A stretch of DNA of 24,328 bases from positions 1 to 24,328 of the forward strand of contig CAKSTW010000010.1 of NCBI GenBank assembly GCA_934501435.1, given 5' to 3'. This document shows positions 22,281 to 24,328 of the stretch, one piece after another (the first letter of the stretch is position 1; every line of letters starts with the position of its first letter). The notes below the pieces were generated by a model, which was not told where the DNA came from, made no database searches, and worked only from the letters and a program-made list of their open reading frames with translations. The translations under genes were made by a program, and so were the position numbers. Source of the DNA: an uncultured Eubacteriales bacterium. GTDB lineage: Bacteria; Bacillota; Clostridia; Oscillospirales; UBA644.

Positions 22281-22292
22281 TATTCCCACTCG
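22281..22292 (-). other. guaA-type attachment-core-like sequence
   Basis: The minus strand reads CGAGTGGGAATA, containing GAGTGGGA, the core repeated at ends of islands that integrate at the 3' end of guaA (codons E-W-E-stop). Upstream bases do not code for a GuaA C-terminus, so it would be the distal copy of such a site. An 8-base match can be chance. Confidence 0.22.
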
Positions 22293-22491
22293 AGTCAAAT
22301 GATTGTTTTGAAGGTGTTTTTCTGTGATAAACTATACCTTATCGTTCGATTTGCGCCGATTTTTGAAAAAATAACGGGGAATAATTACCGTGTCCGAGAG
22401 ATTTTGTCGTCATTTCGTCGTCAAGCAAAACGCACATTTTTGTTTTTCTTTGCTTTGGTGTAAAATCAAAGCAGCAAAGGAGGTTTGCTAT

Positions 22492-22791
22492 ATGAAAGAC
22501 GAATTTATATCAAGAATAGGTTTGTGGGGACAAAGACATTATAACTTTCTGAAAAAGAACAATCCGACGGTTATCAATGTAATGCGGTTAAACGGTACGC
22601 TTGAGCAGTACCTGACCAATCTCGACCAAAACGCGCAGGAAATGTTTGAGCTGTTGACAAAACAGTATGCCGAACTTGAAGGCATTACGGAAGAACTCAA
22701 AGCAGAAAATCAAGTGGAATGGGCTCGTCAGATGAACAGCATTAAAGCAAGGGTAATCGATGTTGTAAATGCCGAACTGATTTATATCTGA
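22492..22791 (+). CDS. tnpV: TnpV-like mobile-element protein
   Basis: 99 residues from the ATG at 22492, with AAAGGAGG before it. It matches the TnpV pattern: IGLWGQRHYNFLKKNNP, VMRLNGTLEQYLTNLDQNAQ, then EGITEELKAENQVEWARQMN and a C-terminal VNAELIYI. TnpV is carried on Tn4451-type mobilizable transposons of Clostridia; its function is poorly known. No transposase, recombinase or mobilization gene is near it, so this is probably a leftover of a mobile element. A 6-bp inverted repeat (GCTTTG...CAAAGC, 22452-22472) brackets its probable -10 TAAAAT. A terminator follows at once. Confidence 0.82.
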   Translation: MKDEFISRIGLWGQRHYNFLKKNNPTVINVMRLNGTLEQYLTNLDQNAQEMFELLTKQYAELEGITEELKAENQVEWARQMNSIKARVIDVVNAELIYI

Positions 22792-22818
22792 AAAAGCGGG
22801 GCTTTGGCTTCGCTTTTT
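22791..22818 (+). terminator. Intrinsic terminator after tnpV
   Basis: AAAAAGCG/CGCTTTTT (8-bp stem) around a G/C/T-rich loop, starting at the stop codon and ending in five T. Confidence 0.75.
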
Positions 22819-22840
22819 GCGTATTCAAAGCGTTTGGTAG

Positions 22841-22888
22841 AAAATAACGGTTACTATTTTTGCAAACACTTGATTTTCCGTAGAAAAT
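22841..22888. promoter_or_regulatory. Two inverted repeats in the abiE promoter region, possible AbiEi operators
   Basis: Repeat 1, AAAATAACGGTTACTATTTT (22841-22860), is an imperfect palindrome. Repeat 2, ATTTTC-CGTA-GAAAAT (22873-22888), lies between the -35 and -10. AbiEi antitoxins studied elsewhere repress their operon by binding two inverted repeats cooperatively. Confidence 0.5.
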
Positions 22889-22898
22889 AGTGTATAAT
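22870..22898 (+). promoter_or_regulatory. Promoter of the abiE pair
   Basis: TTGATT (22870-22875), 17 bases, TATAAT (22893-22898). Predicted start near 22905, about 34 bases before abiEi. Confidence 0.7.
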
Positions 22899-22938
22899 AA
22901 ATTCGTATAACACCACTGCTTACGGAAGGTGCATTGGA

Positions 22939-23553
22939 ATGAAACGACCGAATTATCTAAATCAAATACGAAATATAATAGCAAAGTCTGAAAACGGCTC
23001 TGTTTTTGTTTCAACTGATTTTACCGATATTACCGACAAAAAAACTGTTAATATGGCATTGCTTCGACTTGCCGACGAAGGGCTTGTTAAAAAAATACTG
23101 TTCGGCGTTTATTATAAGCCCGAATATAACGAACTGCTCGGCGAAACCGTTGCTCCGTCACCGAATAAGGTCGCTCATGCGCTTGCCCGCAATTTCGGTT
23201 GGACGATTGTCCCCTGCGGCGATACAGCGCTGAATCTTTTGGGGCTCTCAACTCAAGTTCCTTCTCAGTGGGTTTATGTTTCGGACGGTGCGTATAAAGA
23301 ATATTCTTTCGACAATACCGTGATAAAATTCAAGCGAACAACGAACAAGGAAATATCTAAGCTTTCCTATAAAACGGCGCTGACTATTCAGGCACTGAAG
23401 GCACTCGGTAAGGAAAATGTATCCGAGCAAATTATTTGCCGCTTAAAAAAAGCGCTGTGCGAAGAAGATAAGGAAAAGATGCTGACGGAAGCAAAATCCG
23501 CCACTTCATGGGTTTATGAATACATTAAAGAAATTTGCAAAGGTGAAGAGTAA
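22939..23553 (+). CDS. AbiEi-type antitoxin / transcriptional regulator
   Basis: 204 residues. N-terminal winged helix (about 1-75: FVSTDFTDITDKKTVNMALL, then RLADEGLVKKILFGVYYKP), the DNA-binding part of AbiEi antitoxins. The C-terminal half (about 80-200) has the family pattern ALARNFGWTIVPCGDTALNL and YVSDGAYKEYSFDN. AbiEi represses its own operon and neutralises the AbiEii toxin by a route that does not need direct protein contact (type IV system). The stop overlaps the toxin start by one base (TAATG). Ribosome site GGAAGGTG is spaced about 10 bases from the ATG. These pairs act in phage abortive infection and mobile-element maintenance. Confidence 0.85.
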   Translation: MKRPNYLNQIRNIIAKSENGSVFVSTDFTDITDKKTVNMALLRLADEGLVKKILFGVYYKPEYNELLGETVAPSPNKVAHALARNFGWTIVPCGDTALNLLGLSTQVPSQWVYVSDGAYKEYSFDNTVIKFKRTTNKEISKLSYKTALTIQALKALGKENVSEQIICRLKKALCEEDKEKMLTEAKSATSWVYEYIKEICKGEE

Positions 23554-24328
23554 TGAGAGATATTGCAAAGCTGAACGAAAATGATAAAAAGGCTCTGTTT
23601 CACAACACAGCCGCTAAAATGGGTATGACCGATGCCATTATTGAAAAAGATTTTTGGGTGTGCTATATGCTCGATTATCTTTTTCATCGCTGCGCATGGA
23701 AAAATAATATTGCTTTCAAGGGCGGCACAAGCCTTTCAAAGTCATACGGCTTGATTGAACGCTTTTCCGAGGATATTGACTTGATTCTCGACTGGCGTGT
23801 TCTCGGTTATGAAAAGGACGAGCCGTGGGCTGACAGAAGTAACACCAAGCAGGACGCCTTTAATAAAGAGGCAGGCACAAAAACAGAAGCGTTTTTAAGA
23901 AACGAATTTATGCCTGCCGTTATTGCGGACTTGCAAAATGAACTCTCCTATGATGTAAATTGCTATATAGAGGACGACGATCCGCAAACGGTGGTTTTCG
24001 CCTACAACCGCAGCTTTGACGATTCGGCGATTCTGCCTGTGATTCGTCTTGAAATCGGAGCGCTTGCGGCGTGGACACCGGCAGAGGAAAAGCCAATTAC
24101 CCCTTATGCCGCCGAGCAGTACGGCAGACTTTTCAAGCAACCGAGCACCGAGATATTGACCGTCTTGCCGAAACGCACATTTTGGGAAAAGGTTACGATT
24201 TTACATAGAGAGGCATACCGCCCCGAAAACAGCATTGTACCAACAAGATATTCCCGCCATTATTATGATCTTTATTGTATGGCAAATTCGCCCGTAAAAG
24301 CTGAGGCTTTCGCAGACTTAGACCTGCT
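23553..24328 (+). CDS. AbiEii-type nucleotidyltransferase toxin, cut by the window end
   Basis: 258 codons read from the ATG at 23553 with no stop before the edge; complete relatives are around 300 residues. Nucleotidyltransferase motifs: KGGTSLSK (56-63) and SEDIDL (72-77) with metal-binding Asp74 and Asp76, then a conserved VIRLEIGA strand and FWEKVTILHREAY helix. The AbiEii group blocks growth when released; studied relatives transfer nucleotides to tRNA and use GTP preferentially (known for the family, not readable here). Translationally coupled to the antitoxin. The C-terminus is missing only because the window ends. Confidence 0.88.
   Translation, partial: MRDIAKLNENDKKALFHNTAAKMGMTDAIIEKDFWVCYMLDYLFHRCAWKNNIAFKGGTSLSKSYGLIERFSEDIDLILDWRVLGYEKDEPWADRSNTKQDAFNKEAGTKTEAFLRNEFMPAVIADLQNELSYDVNCYIEDDDPQTVVFAYNRSFDDSAILPVIRLEIGALAAWTPAEEKPITPYAAEQYGRLFKQPSTEILTVLPKRTFWEKVTILHREAYRPENSIVPTRYSRHYYDLYCMANSPVKAEAFADLDL

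Noticed and set aside
22281..22340. Truncated guaA gene at the possible attachment site
   Set aside because: Only E-W-E-stop is present; the codons before it include a stop and do not match a GMP synthase C-terminus.
1..24328. CRISPR arrays, tRNA or rRNA genes, insertion sequences with transposase
   Set aside because: No regularly spaced repeats, cloverleaf-like segments, rRNA signatures or transposase frames were seen on either strand.

Overview
The window looks like a chromosome segment of an anaerobic, probably gut-associated member of the Clostridia (Bacillota). The clues are Gram-positive style sigma-A promoters (TTGACA/17 bp/TATAAT), strong AGGAGG ribosome sites, BspA-like leucine-rich-repeat and dockerin surface proteins, a flavodiiron/ferredoxin oxygen- or NO-detoxification operon, adjacent lepA and hemW, and a feoA-feoA-feoB locus with the small FeoB-associated Cys-rich protein. 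The species cannot be named from this sequence.

Left part (1-9.5 kb, mostly minus strand): a cut-off secreted beta-helix-like protein; a BspA-type LRR protein with a C-terminal dockerin; a CHAP-domain surface hydrolase; and a ferredoxin-fprA operon divergent from a Crp/Fnr-type regulator, with an 18-bp palindrome between them. Next comes a lipid operon (MGDG-synthase-like glycosyltransferase, plsY, lipoprotein). Middle (9.7-17.2 kb): lepA-hemW on the minus strand; a sugar-phosphate isomerase/epimerase-like TIM barrel; a divergent Cys-rich microprotein; then the iron operon feoA-feoA-feoB plus the FeoB-associated Cys-rich protein. The iron operon has a promoter, a terminator-like leader hairpin and three copies of a GTTAG-N6-CTAAC element.

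Right part (17.3-24.3 kb) is accessory in character: a DUF4304-like protein; an HxlR-type regulator divergent from a duplicated SnoaL/NTF2-like protein; then a tight cluster of a flavin split-barrel/ferredoxin fusion, a zinc-type macrodomain and a class M sirtuin (SirTM); a TnpV-like mobile-element protein; and the start of an AbiE type IV toxin-antitoxin pair cut by the window end.

The most interesting systems are: (i) the macrodomain-SirTM pair, a writer/eraser set for protein ADP-ribosylation, here without the GcvH-L/LplA2 partners known from pathogens and instead next to a flavin/2x[4Fe-4S] protein; (ii) the Crp/Fnr circuit, whose palindrome lies at -41.5 from the predicted start of the ferredoxin-fprA transcript and just downstream of the regulator's own start; (iii) the feo leader with repeated elements and a possible attenuator.
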